Translations under genes and position numbers: made by a program | Origin: Porphyromonadaceae bacterium FC4 | GTDB lineage: Bacteria > Bacteroidota > Bacteroidia > Bacteroidales > Porphyromonadaceae | Reading direction: 5' to 3' | NCBI GenBank assembly: GCA_900120395.1 | Contig: LT635552.1 | Coordinates: forward strand, 309,944-373,943 | Length of the DNA: 64,000 nt | Notes under the pieces: generated by a model | What the model saw: the letters and a program-made list of their open reading frames with translations, nothing else | What the model was told of the DNA's origin: nothing | Databases searched by the model: none | In this document: positions 17,294 through 27,060 of the stretch, one piece after another | Numbering within the stretch: position 1 is the first letter of the stretch | Layout of the letters: the number at the start of each line of letters is the position of its first letter

Positions 17294-18234
17294 AGGCAGC
17301 GTGCCATGTCGTCGCTGTCGTTGGGGCAGGGGATGAAGGTGAGATGGTCGCCGCCGGCTTTTTCGAAGACGGCTCTGCCATCGATATCGATTTCCCAGAG
17401 AGTCTCCAGACAGTCGCAGACAAAGCCGGGACAGACGACCGCCACACGTCGCACGCCCTCATGGGGGAGCTCCGAAAGACGGACACGGGTGCCGGGACTG
17501 AGCCATCGGGTGGGTCCGAAGCGGGACTGGTAGCTCTTTTCGATCGTTAGGTCGAGTGCTTCGATGAGCGGGTGCTGTGCGAGGAGCTCCACGGTAGTAT
17601 CCGTCTGGCTGACGTAGTCTCGGTCGGGGTCTCCGCTATAGGGACACACCTGCGAGAGGGGGAGTCCGTGCAGTGAGACGAGGAGGTGGGTATGTGGCTC
17701 AGCTGCGGCTGCTATATTTTTGGCAAGTGCATCGATGTACAGTGGATCGTCGTAGTACGGGCGTACCACTTCTAGATCGAGGAAAGGATAATGGGCACGG
17801 TGTATGTCCCGGACGTGCTCTACGGCACTCTCCCAGCTGCTCATGGCGTAGTGGGGGAAGAGTGGGATGAGGGTAATGCGGTGGTTGCCGTCAGCGACAG
17901 CTTGATCCAGTGCGGCTCGAGTCGAGCCTCGGTGGTACCGCATGCAGGTGTAGACTCTTGTACCACCGAGATCAGCCATCCGGCGTGCCAGCTTCTCTGT
18001 AAGGATGACGAGCGGTGAGCCCTCCTCGGTGTAGATGGTGCGGTACTTGCGAGCGGACGAGGCAGAGCGAAAAGGAGCGATCACCCCCTTGACCAGCAGC
18101 CAGCGTAGGGGTGCAGGCATACCGATGATACGAGGGTCGTAGAGGAAGTGGCTGAGGTAGCGGCGGACATCACTGACCCATGTAGAGCGTGGTGAGCCGG
18201 TGTTGATCAAGAGTATGGCGTGGTCGGATTTCAC
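17269..18234 (-). CDS. hemH: Ferrochelatase
   Basis: 321 residues. LLINTGSP at the N-terminus matches the usual LLxNLGxP, LVSLHGLP carries the catalytic histidine (His189), and CPGFVCDCLETLWEI carries the conserved glutamate. It inserts ferrous iron into protoporphyrin IX. The start is a GTG at 18234 that overlaps the mltD stop by 4 bp (GTGA), so translation is probably coupled. It lies at the end of the par-mltD group rather than with other hem genes; hemE is 35 kb away in the same window. Confidence 0.93.
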   Translation of the reverse strand: MKSDHAILLINTGSPRSTWVSDVRRYLSHFLYDPRIIGMPAPLRWLLVKGVIAPFRSASSARKYRTIYTEEGSPLVILTEKLARRMADLGGTRVYTCMRYHRGSTRAALDQAVADGNHRITLIPLFPHYAMSSWESAVEHVRDIHRAHYPFLDLEVVRPYYDDPLYIDALAKNIAAAAEPHTHLLVSLHGLPLSQVCPYSGDPDRDYVSQTDTTVELLAQHPLIEALDLTIEKSYQSRFGPTRWLSPGTRVRLSELPHEGVRRVAVVCPGFVCDCLETLWEIDIDGRAVFEKAGGDHLTFIPCPNDSDDMARCLLRLPQNG

Positions 18235-19475
18235 GCGTAGGGGATGATCAGTCGTTGTCCGGGCTTGATCTTGCTTCCCTTGATCCCATTCGCCCGGCGG
18301 ATGTCGTTGACAGAGACGCCGCGGTACTTCTTGGCAATCCCCGAGAGAGTGTCGCCTCGGCGTACCCGGTAGTAGCGGGTCTCAGGCACGGAGGGCTCTT
18401 TGATCTCTTTGACCTCTTCAGGATGTGCCGCCTCATAGGCGAGCCGCTCTTCTTTCTTGACGACAAAGTCGGGGGCAAGAGCGGTGGGCAGAGTCAGTAT
18501 CTGAGTGCCGGAGTTGCCGGGGATGATGTCTTTTTTGTACTCGGGGTTGAGCTCCTGCAGTTGTTCGACCGTGATGTCAACCATTCGTGCAATCTCCTCA
18601 AAGCTTGTGCGTCGGTTGATGTGCACGGTATCCACCGCCAGAGGCATGGTGACGACGGAGGGACGGATCTCGTGCTCCCGATAGTGCTCCATGGCATAAA
18701 AGGCAGCGATATAAAAGGGTACGTACGACCGCGTCTCTCGAGGTAGGTAGGGGTAGATCTGCCAGAAGTCGGTCGCTCCTCCGGACCTTCGGATTGCTTT
18801 ATTGACATTGCCGGCTCCGCAGTTGTACGCTGCTATGGAGAGCATCCAGTCGCCGTAGATACTGTACATGTCGGTGAAGTACCTGCACATCGCCCGGGTA
18901 CTCTTGCGGGGATCGCGGCGCTCGTCCACGAGAGAGTCGATGCGGAGGCCGTAGATCTTGCCCGTCCGGAACATGAACTGCCACAGTCCGGTGGCTCCCA
19001 TCCTGGAGACAGCAGTGGGGTTGAGCGCACTCTCCACGATGGCGAGGTACTTCAGCTCCAGTGGCAGTCCCGCCTTATCCAGCTCCTCCTCGATCATCGG
19101 GAAGTAGTATGCCGAGCGAGCCAGCATGTTGCTGATGAGCGTACTGCGCTTGTTGACATACAGATCTATCGCCTCACGGACGATGGGATTATAGGTGAGG
19201 GGGATGGCGCTCTCCATGCTTTGCACTCGGTGTCGGTAGGTCTCATCGGCAGACTCGAAGGAGTGATGCGATGCGGCGGCATTGGGCTTGGAGAGGGAGT
19301 GGTACTGTTTGTACCGTTCGTTGAGGAGGGAGTCGAGCTCCATCTCAAAGCTTTCCGGCAGCCATCCTAGGTCGTCTATGCGTGTGGAGTCCTTCTGTGC
19401 GCTTGCATCGTAGTGGATGAGTACGAAGAGGGCAACAACGAGGAGGACTTTTAGGCGTAGAGCGTGATGGGTCAT
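18231..19475 (-). CDS. mltD: Membrane-bound lytic murein transglycosylase D with LysM domains
   Basis: 414 residues with an N-terminal signal sequence. The SLT domain spans about residues 115-260, with the catalytic glutamate in LAIVESALNPTAVSRMGATGLWQF and AYNCGAGNVNKAIRRSGG. Two LysM peptidoglycan-binding modules follow: a divergent one (TSFEEIARMVDITVEQLQELNP) and a clear C-terminal one (YYRVRRGDTLSGIAKKYRGVSVNDIRRANG). It cleaves glycan strands of peptidoglycan in the periplasm. It follows the DUF5683 gene by 16 bp and overlaps hemH, continuing the parAB operon, an arrangement common in Bacteroidia. Confidence 0.93.
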   Translation of the reverse strand: MTHHALRLKVLLVVALFVLIHYDASAQKDSTRIDDLGWLPESFEMELDSLLNERYKQYHSLSKPNAAASHHSFESADETYRHRVQSMESAIPLTYNPIVREAIDLYVNKRSTLISNMLARSAYYFPMIEEELDKAGLPLELKYLAIVESALNPTAVSRMGATGLWQFMFRTGKIYGLRIDSLVDERRDPRKSTRAMCRYFTDMYSIYGDWMLSIAAYNCGAGNVNKAIRRSGGATDFWQIYPYLPRETRSYVPFYIAAFYAMEHYREHEIRPSVVTMPLAVDTVHINRRTSFEEIARMVDITVEQLQELNPEYKKDIIPGNSGTQILTLPTALAPDFVVKKEERLAYEAAHPEEVKEIKEPSVPETRYYRVRRGDTLSGIAKKYRGVSVNDIRRANGIKGSKIKPGQRLIIPYA

Positions 19476-19491
19476 GCTGGTGTGGGCGTGT

Positions 19492-20193
19492 CTAGAAGGT
19501 CAATGCTAGGTGAAGTCCCAAGCCTGTAGACTGTGGAGAAGTGTTTTTGGTGTCCGGGACGATGATCGCCGGTCCGGCTTGCATCGTCAGGTTCGGGGAG
19601 ATATCAAAATTGCTGAGCTCAGCATCGACGTACGCATCGATCATGACCAAGAGGTAGACTCCGGCAGTGACGATGATACTGAGGTCACGGTAGCGACGGT
19701 AAAAGTCGCGACCTCTTCGCAACTGGTTGTGAAAAGAAGTATTGCTGACGTATTGTGCGGGGTCAGCGCCGTAGGGGATAAAGTCCTGCCAGCTGGTGTT
19801 CTCCATCGGCTTGTCGCTCATGATGTCACGAAAAGCATTGGAATACTCCATGAGGGCATTATTATTCCAGTTGATAGCGTAGTAGCAGGCGGTGTACGCT
19901 CCTATCACGATGGGGAGCTTCCAGTACTGTTGATTGTAGATCTGTCCGCCACCGGGTATGATGCTGCAGAGGAGCGCGATCTTGGAGTTGGGTCGTGCGG
20001 GACTCTTGGGCTTGGTGACGGTCAGGGTGTCCGCCACTACCGTTAGGGTGTCTGCCTTCACCGTCAGCGGAGGGGCGACCTGCTCTGTCTGCACGGTGAC
20101 CGTATCCTGCTCGTACACCTCGGCCTGAGCGGTAGTGTACAGGAGCATAGAGAGGCACGCCGACACTATGATCATCACCCCCCGATGGCTCAT
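19492..20193 (-). CDS. DUF5683-domain protein
   Basis: 233 residues. Signal peptide (MSHRGVMIIVSACLSMLLYTTAQA), a threonine/valine-rich segment (DTVTVQTEQVAPPLTVKADTLTV), then the DUF5683 core with KIALLCSIIPGGGQIYNQQYWKLPIVIGAYTACYYAINWN and YRRYRDLSIIVTAGVYLLVMIDAYVDAELSNF. The glycine-rich segment before two hydrophobic stretches is typical. It is an envelope protein of unknown function that in Bacteroidia is regularly placed between parB and mltD, as here; its ATG overlaps the parB stop by 4 bp. Confidence 0.82.
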   Translation of the reverse strand: MSHRGVMIIVSACLSMLLYTTAQAEVYEQDTVTVQTEQVAPPLTVKADTLTVVADTLTVTKPKSPARPNSKIALLCSIIPGGGQIYNQQYWKLPIVIGAYTACYYAINWNNNALMEYSNAFRDIMSDKPMENTSWQDFIPYGADPAQYVSNTSFHNQLRRGRDFYRRYRDLSIIVTAGVYLLVMIDAYVDAELSNFDISPNLTMQAGPAIIVPDTKNTSPQSTGLGLHLALTF

Positions 20194-21092
20194 AGCTTGT
20201 CCAGCATGGCTATGATCTCCTCGAGCTGCTCGGTGTTCTCAAAGGGGATCGTGATTCGTCCTTTGCCGTTGTCGTTGACCTTCATGCTCACTTTGGTCTT
20301 GAAAAGGTCACTAAAGCGGCGGCTCAGCACATCGTACTCAGAGCTTGCGGCACGACGCTTGGAGCTCTTCTTTTGCCCGGGTGCTTCACTCTCCGAGAGA
20401 TAGTCGCGCACCAACTGCTCCACCTGGCGCACAGAGAGAGAGTCGCTGAGCACCTGTTCGTAAAAAGCAAGCTGCAGCTCCGGATCATCCACGCCCAGCA
20501 GTGCTCGTGCGTGTCCCATGGAGATCTTGGCATCCTTTAGCGCCATCTGTATCTCCGCTGGCAGTCTCAGCAGACGCAGGTAGTTGGCTATGGTTGCCCG
20601 CTTCTTGCCCACCCGGTCGGAGAGTTGCTCCTGGGTCAGGGCGTAGTCCTCGATGAGCTTCTTGAAGGCGAGGGCGATCTCTATAGCATTGAGGTCCTCT
20701 CTCTGTATATTCTCGATGAGCGCCATCTCCATCACCTGCTCATCCGCTGCGGTACGGACGTAGGCGGGCAGCGACTCCAGCCGGGCAAGCTGTGCCGCAC
20801 GGTAGCGCCGCTCTCCACTGATGATACGGTAGTGTCCCGGCTTCTCCGTCAGCTCATACACCGTGATGGGCTGCACCAGACCTATGTGTCGTATCGAGTC
20901 TGCCAGCTCGCGCAGCGTCTCCTCGTCAAAGTCGGTACGGGGTTGCTCAGCGTTGGGCGTGATGTTGGCCAGTGGTATCTCGTTGATCGAAGAGGAGCCC
21001 TCCGTCTCCACCTCCTTGCCGGAGACATAGTCCGTGCTGATCAGGGCGTCCAGTCCGCGACCCAGCGACCTTTGCTTTGATGACTTACTCAT
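20190..21092 (-). CDS. parB: Chromosome partitioning protein ParB
   Basis: 300 residues from the ATG at 21092; residues before it belong to an unrelated upstream extension. The start KQRSLGRGLDALIS is the ParA-stimulating N-terminal motif. The CTPase/ParB-N domain has GERRYRAAQLARLESLPAYV with ENIQREDLNAIE, and a helix-turn-helix follows (LTQEQLSDRVGKKRATIANYLRLL). The C-terminal dimerisation domain ends the protein. It loads at parS sites and slides as a clamp to organise the origin region. No parS palindrome was found in this window. It begins 10 bp after parA. Confidence 0.95.
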   Translation of the reverse strand: MSKSSKQRSLGRGLDALISTDYVSGKEVETEGSSSINEIPLANITPNAEQPRTDFDEETLRELADSIRHIGLVQPITVYELTEKPGHYRIISGERRYRAAQLARLESLPAYVRTAADEQVMEMALIENIQREDLNAIEIALAFKKLIEDYALTQEQLSDRVGKKRATIANYLRLLRLPAEIQMALKDAKISMGHARALLGVDDPELQLAFYEQVLSDSLSVRQVEQLVRDYLSESEAPGQKKSSKRRAASSEYDVLSRRFSDLFKTKVSMKVNDNGKGRITIPFENTEQLEEIIAMLDKL

Positions 21093-21102
21093 GTATGCTT
21101 GT

Positions 21103-21876
21103 TTACTTCTTAGATTCGTTCTTCTCCAGTAGTTCGCGCGCCAGCTGCAGGTAGTTTTGCGACCCTCGGCTGTCCAGGTCAAAGTCCAGGACCGACTTCC
21201 CAAAGCTTGGAGCCTCGCTCAGTCGCACGTTTCGATGGATCACGCTCGTAAAGACGAGCGACTTGAAGTGCTTCTTCACCTCCTCGTATACCTGGTTGGA
21301 GTGGCGCGTGCGGGCATCGTACATCGTCATGAGGAAGCCCTCGATGTCGATGTCGGGGTTGAGACGACTCTTGACCACCTGCAGGGTGCTGAGCAGCTTG
21401 CTGATTCCCTCTAGGGCAAAGTACTCACACTGCACCGGTATGATCACGGAGTCTGCCGCCGCCAGGGCAGCGATCGTGGTCAGCCCCAGCGAGGGGGAGC
21501 AGTCGATGAAGATATAGTCGTACTCATCCTTGACCTTGGCGATGGTCTCACGCATCACAAACTCCCGCCTCGGGATCTTCAGAAGCTCTACTTCCGCTCC
21601 TGCCAGGTCGGTGTGTGAGGGGAGGATCATCAGTCCCTCCACCGATGTGGGGACGATGCAGTCATGCGGGTCCTGCTCTCCCAGGATACAGCTGTAGATG
21701 GTGAGGTCGGGTGACGGAGCCACCACGCCCAGACCACTGGTGGCATTTGCCTGAGGATCCGCATCGATGATGAGGACCTTCTTCTCCAGAGCCACAAGTG
21801 AAGCTGCGAGGTTGATCGTCGTCGTCGTCTTGCCGACGCCACCTTTTTGGTTGGATATTGCGATTACTTTTCCCAT
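21103..21876 (-). CDS. parA: Chromosome partitioning ATPase ParA/Soj
   Basis: 257 residues from ATG 21876. The deviant Walker A box is KGGVGKTTT (starting near residue 10), switch regions [13 protein letters not shown] and [11 protein letters not shown] are intact, and the length is standard. It forms nucleoid-bound ATP dimers that drive segregation with ParB. The frame stays open further upstream through a copy of the 93-bp dispersed repeat, producing a false N-terminal extension ([13 protein letters not shown]); the conserved [13 protein letters not shown] start makes the shorter form clear. A TACTTTTG -7 box lies 24 bp upstream. Confidence 0.95.
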   Translation of the reverse strand: MGKVIAISNQKGGVGKTTTTINLAASLVALEKKVLIIDADPQANATSGLGVVAPSPDLTIYSCILGEQDPHDCIVPTSVEGLMILPSHTDLAGAEVELLKIPRREFVMRETIAKVKDEYDYIFIDCSPSLGLTTIAALAAADSVIIPVQCEYFALEGISKLLSTLQVVKSRLNPDIDIEGFLMTMYDARTRHSNQVYEEVKKHFKSLVFTSVIHRNVRLSEAPSFGKSVLDFDLDSRGSQNYLQLARELLEKNESKK

Positions 21877-21992
21877 TATTTCGTCAATAGGTACATTCAC
21901 AAAAGTACGAAAAAAGTACCAGATGGCAGATGCGTCGCCCCGAAATTGCTTCGGACACTCGGAGAGCCGCTCAGAAGCGAGGGTGGCTGATC

Positions 21993-22087
21993 GCAAAAAG
22001 TTTCCTACCGGAAACAGATTGCTACTATCCGTCAAATCGTTTTCTTTCCTACTGGAAACATTTGGCTACTATCCGTGAAACTTTTTG
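21993..22087 (-). repeat. 93-bp dispersed tandem-half repeat, copy 3
   Basis: Inverse orientation: GCAAAAAGTTTCCTACCGGAAA opens it (one loop/stem change, ACCG for ACTG), a second TTTCCTACTGGAAA follows, and it ends in CTACTATCCGTGAAACTTTTTGAG. Confidence 0.8.
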
Positions 22088-22195
22088 AGCCCCTACACCT
22101 CGGGAAAAATCAGGCGGGATGTCTCGTCTCAAGCGAAGAGGGATAAGGGGGTTAAATGAATGCAAAAAGAGTGCAAAGAACCGTGGAGAAAATAG

Positions 22196-22203
22196 TATCT
22201 TTG
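22196..22203 (+). promoter_or_regulatory. Candidate -7 box for tamB
   Basis: TATCTTTG, 37 bp before the tamB ATG; matches TAnnTTTG but no TTTG at 19-21 bp upstream. Confidence 0.4.
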
Positions 22204-22239
22204 TACGAATAATCTAATGTAGAAGCAGTATAGGGCAAG

Positions 22240-25200
22240 ATGCCTGAAGAGCAAAGAAACAACACAGAACGAACACCGGTCAACGATGCCACTCAGGCAG
22301 CGGAGTCTCTCTCTACCCCGTGGTGGCGCAGAATGCTGAGGGGTGTCGGGTACACCTTGCTGGGCATTGTTGGTCTGCTGATCCTGCTGACTCTACTGCT
22401 CTACATCCCTCCCATACAGCGCTGGGTGACCAATACCACTCTGGAGCAGCTGCAGAGCTCCCTCGGCATGAAGGTAACCGTGGGAAATATGAGGGTGGGC
22501 TTCCCGGTGAAGATCCTGCTGGAGGATGTCCTCGCCATTGATGAGTCGGAAAACGACACCGTGGCGCAGGTGGATCGCCTGGTAGCCAATGTCAGTGTGC
22601 TCCCGCTTCTGAAGGGGAGCAGCGTCCCGGTAAGCAGTCTGGAGCTCTTGGGTACCTATGTCAACTACCGCGCACCCTCCGACTCGCTCTTCATCCATGG
22701 GCGTATCGCAGAGCTCAAGACCAACGCACTGATCTACGGGCTGAGTTCGCAAGAGATGACCATCGACCGGCTCAGTCTCAGGGAGGGCGATGTCTCGGTC
22801 ACTGCCCTGAGCGACACCATCCCCGACACGGTCCCCAAGGATCCAAGCCGACTGGTCATCAAGCTCAACGATATCCGCATACAGGAGCTGCGAGGGAGCT
22901 TTGCAAACACCATCGACTCGACCCTGATCTCGGCATACGTCCGAGACCTCAACCTCAAGAAGGGGGAGGTGAACCTGCCGGGGGAGTTTTACCAAGCCGA
23001 CCACCTGGATCTGGAGGGGGAGATGTATGCCATGGGCGCGGAGATCGAGATGCTACCGCTGCCCTGGCGACTAGCCATCGACGGAGACAACATCCGCTAC
23101 GGAGGGGCATCGGATGTACGTGCGGTGGTCAACAGTCTGTGGTACGAGACCGGAGACGGCTGGAGAGTGAGCGAGGGAAAGATGGACCTCGCAAAGGACT
23201 CCCTCATGCTGCGGGCAGGGGGGCTGGACATCCGGCTGGACAAGACCCGGCTGACGGGTGATGCAGAGCTCCCCTTTAGGGGCTGGATACCCGACACCAT
23301 AGGGCCGGCAGAGGTGGCACTCAAAGGACGGCTGCTGGCTACGGAGGTGGCGCGCTTCATAGGCAATCCGGAGAACCTCCCCTCGGATCTGATCAGCTTT
23401 GTACTCAATGCTCGAGGCAAGGTCGAGGACAACCTCCGACTGAGCATGAACCTGAAGGGCGATGAGGTGATCACCGCCGACGTGGATGGAAAGGCACGAG
23501 CAATATTTGATGAAAAACTGCGAAGCATCCAAGCCGACTACAGCCTCGCCACCGGTAAAGAGACTATCGGGCTCGTGCACCGGCTCATGGGCACCACCTC
23601 GACCTCCTGGACCATCCCGAGCGGGCTTAGCCTCAGCGGTAACGCACAGTATACCCCCACACGCATGCAAGCCCGTCTGAACCTCGACTGCAAGGGAGGC
23701 AGCATGCAGGGTAACCTCAGCTACCGCTCTGCAGCTAAGCAGTACAAGGCTCACCTCACTATTCGTGACCTGAACCTTGGCGACTTTTTGCCCAAGGACA
23801 CCATCGGCACCCTCTCCGGCATCGTGCAGGTAGAGGGACTGGGTACGGACATCTACAGTCCGCGCACCCATGCCAACGCCTTTGTCAACATCGACTCACT
23901 GCACCTCAAGCAGCAGACCTTTCGTGACATCTCACTGATAAGCGAGCTCAAGGAGCAGCACCTCTTTGCAGCACTGGATGCCAACCACGAAGCACTCAAG
24001 GTGAACACGCTCGTGAACGCCATGCTGATACCGGAGAATGTCGACGTGAACCTCAACATGTACGTCGACACCATCATCCCATCGGTGATCGGGCTGAACA
24101 TACCGGTCATCGAGGGAGCGCGGCTCGAGTTGCGAAGCAACCTCAACACGGACCTCAAGGAGCGCTACGCCTTTAGTGGAGAGGTGGAGAACTTTTTCAT
24201 CCGGACGGACAAAAACACCATCCACCCAACCAACACCTACATCAACGCCGATGTCGACAGCACTAAGGTCAATGCCGACCTCACCAGCGGCGACCTAGCG
24301 GTGCGGCTGGCGGTCCAAAACGGGCTAAACGACTTCACGGGACGTATCAAGAAGGTATCCGAGTTGGTCTCCGAGGCACTCAAGGACACCATCAGCAGCG
24401 GACTCAACATGTCACCCTGGATGGCTTACTACCCGGATCTCGACTTCTCTATAGATATGGGGCGCAACAATCTGCTACGCGCCTACCTGGATCAGCACAG
24501 AATCGGTGCCCAAAAGGTACACTTTGCACTCACATCGCATACCGGTGAGGGACTGACGGGGGACGGCTTCGTGAAGTATTTCCAGCAAGATACCCTGCGC
24601 ATCGACGACATGGACCTGATCCTAAGGCAGGACTCCAGCTTTGTCTACGTCGTAGCGTCGGCGCACAAAGAACGCTTTCGAAACCAGCAGCCCTTCGATG
24701 TCATGGCGTCCGTCACCACCAATGTACACCGCTCTGAGGCGGTGTTTAGGTGGATCGACCATCAGGAGAAGGACTTTTTGCGCATGGGGGTAGAGCTCTG
24801 GAACCGACCCAATGGCGATCTGGAGTTTGGCTTCACGCCGGAGCCAATCGTACTGGCATACAACCCCTTTTCCGTCCGAGGAGAGGACTACGTGATCCTA
24901 CCGGCGGAAAACAAGAAGCACATCAAGGCTAACCTGCGCCTGGAGTCTCCCGATGGCGCCGCCATACACCTCAAGGACGTACCCTCGGAGGTGGGGCACA
25001 GGCTCGAAGCAGAGGTGGAGGACTTTGGACTCAACATCCTGAGCGGTCTCAGCTTCCTGCCCCCGCTAGCAGGCGTGCTCAACGCCGGCGTCAGTTACGT
25101 CCAGGCTCCCAAGACAACGGAGTACGCAGCCGACGTGACCATAGACGGACTCACGTACGAAAACAAGAAGCTGGGCGACGTCCGCCTGACCGGCAGCAGC

Positions 25201-27060
25201 GACCAAGACCAAGTCGGAGCGTATACCAAGGCAGAACTGACACTCAATGACAAGCAAGTGCTCCACGCACTACTGTACGATCCGCAGGGAAAGGAGACCC
25301 CGCAGAGACTCTATGCACAGCTGGACAAGCTGCCGCTGGAGCTCGCCAATCCGTTCATACCCGACAACCTCGCCGATGCCCAAGGTGCTGTCTCCGCGAC
25401 ACTGGCCAACTACGACACCTCCGGAGATATCCGACAGATGCCGACACGTACCATGCAGGGACAGATACGGTTCGAAGAGGCAACCCTCTTTGTCCCCAAG
25501 CTCAACGAGACCTACGACCTCGACTCCAAGCCGATCAACATCACCAACGACGAGGTGGTACTGAAAGCATTCAACATCACTGCCAACGACAACAAACTCA
25601 CCACCAATGGTACGGTAGGGCTTTTCTCCAAGGATCTGCCGCTCGATCTACGGATCCAGGGCAACAACCTCGCACTCCTCGAGTCCAAGCAAACTGCCAA
25701 TACCCTCGTCTACGGCAACCTCACCGCAAGTACCGACCTGCGAGTCAACGGTCCGGCACGAGCGATCGACCTCACCGGCTACGTTAGCATACTTGGATCG
25801 ACAGACCTCACCTACGTCAACCAAAACAGCGATCTACAGATGCGCAACGGCTACAGCGGCCTGGTCGAGTTCACCGACTTTACCGACACGCTCTTCGTAG
25901 CCAAGAAGCGGGATATCGACTCTCTCTCTCTGGGCGGAGCGAATGTCAACCTCGCCGTTCACATTGATCCGGCGACGCAAGTGACCTACCTCATGGCACG
26001 AGACGGCAAGAATGCGGTATCCGTCAAGGGTGGTGGCGACTTCAGCTTCACCATGCCGCCCTACGGAGAGATGCAGCTCGCCGGTCTCTACTCCATTGAG
26101 GACGGCTATGTCAACGCCAGTATCGGCATGGGCGGTGGCGTCGGACTCAACTACAAGTTTGATATCGACCGAGGAAGCCAGTTGGCTTGGAGCGGCGAGT
26201 TGCTCGAGCCGGATATCAACTTCCGCGCCACGACGCATGTGACAAGCCGCGTGACGGGATCCGGAGAAGTCCCGCGTCAGGTTGCCTTTGACGTCAGCAT
26301 CATTGCCGAAAACACCCTGAACGATCTGCGGCTCAGGTTTGAGACACGAGCGCCGGAGGACCTCGAGATACGCAACCAGCTTGCCGGCATGAACGAACAG
26401 GAGCAGACCCGCCAGTCCATCATGCTCCTCGCCACCAAGCAGTACGTCGGCAACGGCATTGTCGGCAGCGGCGGCACCGGTCAGTCCACAGGCGATCTCA
26501 TGAACAACGCCATGGCGTCCCTCGTCGCCTCACAGCTCACCTCACTGGCGGGAGAAGCACTGGGTGCCGAGATCAACTTTGGCATCAGCGACGGGACCAC
26601 CGACCGCGGACAGGGGACCAACTACTCCTACTCCATCGCCAAAAGCTTCATGAACGACCGCATCAACGTCATCGTCGGTGGCAAGGTGATGACTGGAGCT
26701 GCAGCGTATGGCATGAACCAGACCTTCATCGACAACATGTCCATCGAGTACCAGCTCGACCAAGCCGGCACCCACTACCTCCGCCTCTTCCACAACAAAA
26801 ACTATGAAAACCTCCTGGACGGCGAAGTGATTGAGACCGGCGGAGGCTACGTCTTGCGCCGCCGTCTGAGCCGTCTAAAAGATCTCTTCCGCTTCCGCCC
26901 CCTACGCTCCACCCCCATTCCATCCGAGGAAGAAAACGAGGAGGAGGAGCCCTCGGACGCCACAGAGACATGGACAGAAACACCCCTGCCCGAAGCAGAC
27001 AGCAGCCCGGACACCACAGAGACAACCAGAGAAAACAGCGCATCAGAGCATGAAAACTAA
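22240..27060 (+). CDS. tamB: TamB-family translocation and assembly protein
   Basis: 1606 residues. An N-terminal membrane anchor (about residues 33-55: MLRGVGYTLLGIVGLLILLTLLLYIPPI) is followed by a very long repetitive beta-rich region, as expected for AsmA/TamB-type proteins that form a hydrophobic groove spanning the periplasm. The C-terminal TamB domain (DUF490) is recognisable around 1240-1480 (GGGVGLNYKFDIDRGSQLAWSGELLEPDINFRATTHV and LRFETRAPEDLEIRNQLAGMNEQEQTRQSIMLL). A low-complexity acidic tail (EENEEEEPSDATETWTETP) ends it. It probably works with the outer-membrane barrel encoded by the next gene, which overlaps it by 11 bp, in lipid transport or barrel assembly. Confidence 0.9.
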   Translation: MPEEQRNNTERTPVNDATQAAESLSTPWWRRMLRGVGYTLLGIVGLLILLTLLLYIPPIQRWVTNTTLEQLQSSLGMKVTVGNMRVGFPVKILLEDVLAIDESENDTVAQVDRLVANVSVLPLLKGSSVPVSSLELLGTYVNYRAPSDSLFIHGRIAELKTNALIYGLSSQEMTIDRLSLREGDVSVTALSDTIPDTVPKDPSRLVIKLNDIRIQELRGSFANTIDSTLISAYVRDLNLKKGEVNLPGEFYQADHLDLEGEMYAMGAEIEMLPLPWRLAIDGDNIRYGGASDVRAVVNSLWYETGDGWRVSEGKMDLAKDSLMLRAGGLDIRLDKTRLTGDAELPFRGWIPDTIGPAEVALKGRLLATEVARFIGNPENLPSDLISFVLNARGKVEDNLRLSMNLKGDEVITADVDGKARAIFDEKLRSIQADYSLATGKETIGLVHRLMGTTSTSWTIPSGLSLSGNAQYTPTRMQARLNLDCKGGSMQGNLSYRSAAKQYKAHLTIRDLNLGDFLPKDTIGTLSGIVQVEGLGTDIYSPRTHANAFVNIDSLHLKQQTFRDISLISELKEQHLFAALDANHEALKVNTLVNAMLIPENVDVNLNMYVDTIIPSVIGLNIPVIEGARLELRSNLNTDLKERYAFSGEVENFFIRTDKNTIHPTNTYINADVDSTKVNADLTSGDLAVRLAVQNGLNDFTGRIKKVSELVSEALKDTISSGLNMSPWMAYYPDLDFSIDMGRNNLLRAYLDQHRIGAQKVHFALTSHTGEGLTGDGFVKYFQQDTLRIDDMDLILRQDSSFVYVVASAHKERFRNQQPFDVMASVTTNVHRSEAVFRWIDHQEKDFLRMGVELWNRPNGDLEFGFTPEPIVLAYNPFSVRGEDYVILPAENKKHIKANLRLESPDGAAIHLKDVPSEVGHRLEAEVEDFGLNILSGLSFLPPLAGVLNAGVSYVQAPKTTEYAADVTIDGLTYENKKLGDVRLTGSSDQDQVGAYTKAELTLNDKQVLHALLYDPQGKETPQRLYAQLDKLPLELANPFIPDNLADAQGAVSATLANYDTSGDIRQMPTRTMQGQIRFEEATLFVPKLNETYDLDSKPINITNDEVVLKAFNITANDNKLTTNGTVGLFSKDLPLDLRIQGNNLALLESKQTANTLVYGNLTASTDLRVNGPARAIDLTGYVSILGSTDLTYVNQNSDLQMRNGYSGLVEFTDFTDTLFVAKKRDIDSLSLGGANVNLAVHIDPATQVTYLMARDGKNAVSVKGGGDFSFTMPPYGEMQLAGLYSIEDGYVNASIGMGGGVGLNYKFDIDRGSQLAWSGELLEPDINFRATTHVTSRVTGSGEVPRQVAFDVSIIAENTLNDLRLRFETRAPEDLEIRNQLAGMNEQEQTRQSIMLLATKQYVGNGIVGSGGTGQSTGDLMNNAMASLVASQLTSLAGEALGAEINFGISDGTTDRGQGTNYSYSIAKSFMNDRINVIVGGKVMTGAAAYGMNQTFIDNMSIEYQLDQAGTHYLRLFHNKNYENLLDGEVIETGGGYVLRRRLSRLKDLFRFRPLRSTPIPSEEENEEEEPSDATETWTETPLPEADSSPDTTETTRENSASEHEN

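Larger units (their letters stand above)
21877..22239. other. Divergent gap between parA and tamB
   Basis: Holds a parA -7 box (minus strand, 21907-21900, TACTTTTG), one dispersed repeat (21993-22087) and a tamB -7 box (22196-22203, TATCTTTG). Neither -7 box has a clear TTTG at the right distance. No gene is supported. Confidence 0.55.

Noticed and set aside
21877..22035. N-terminal extension of ParA and similar frames near 29457 and 50313 beginning MTDSS..FPVGNF
   Set aside because: The shared peptide is the 93-bp repeat read in one frame; it is not a conserved protein motif.
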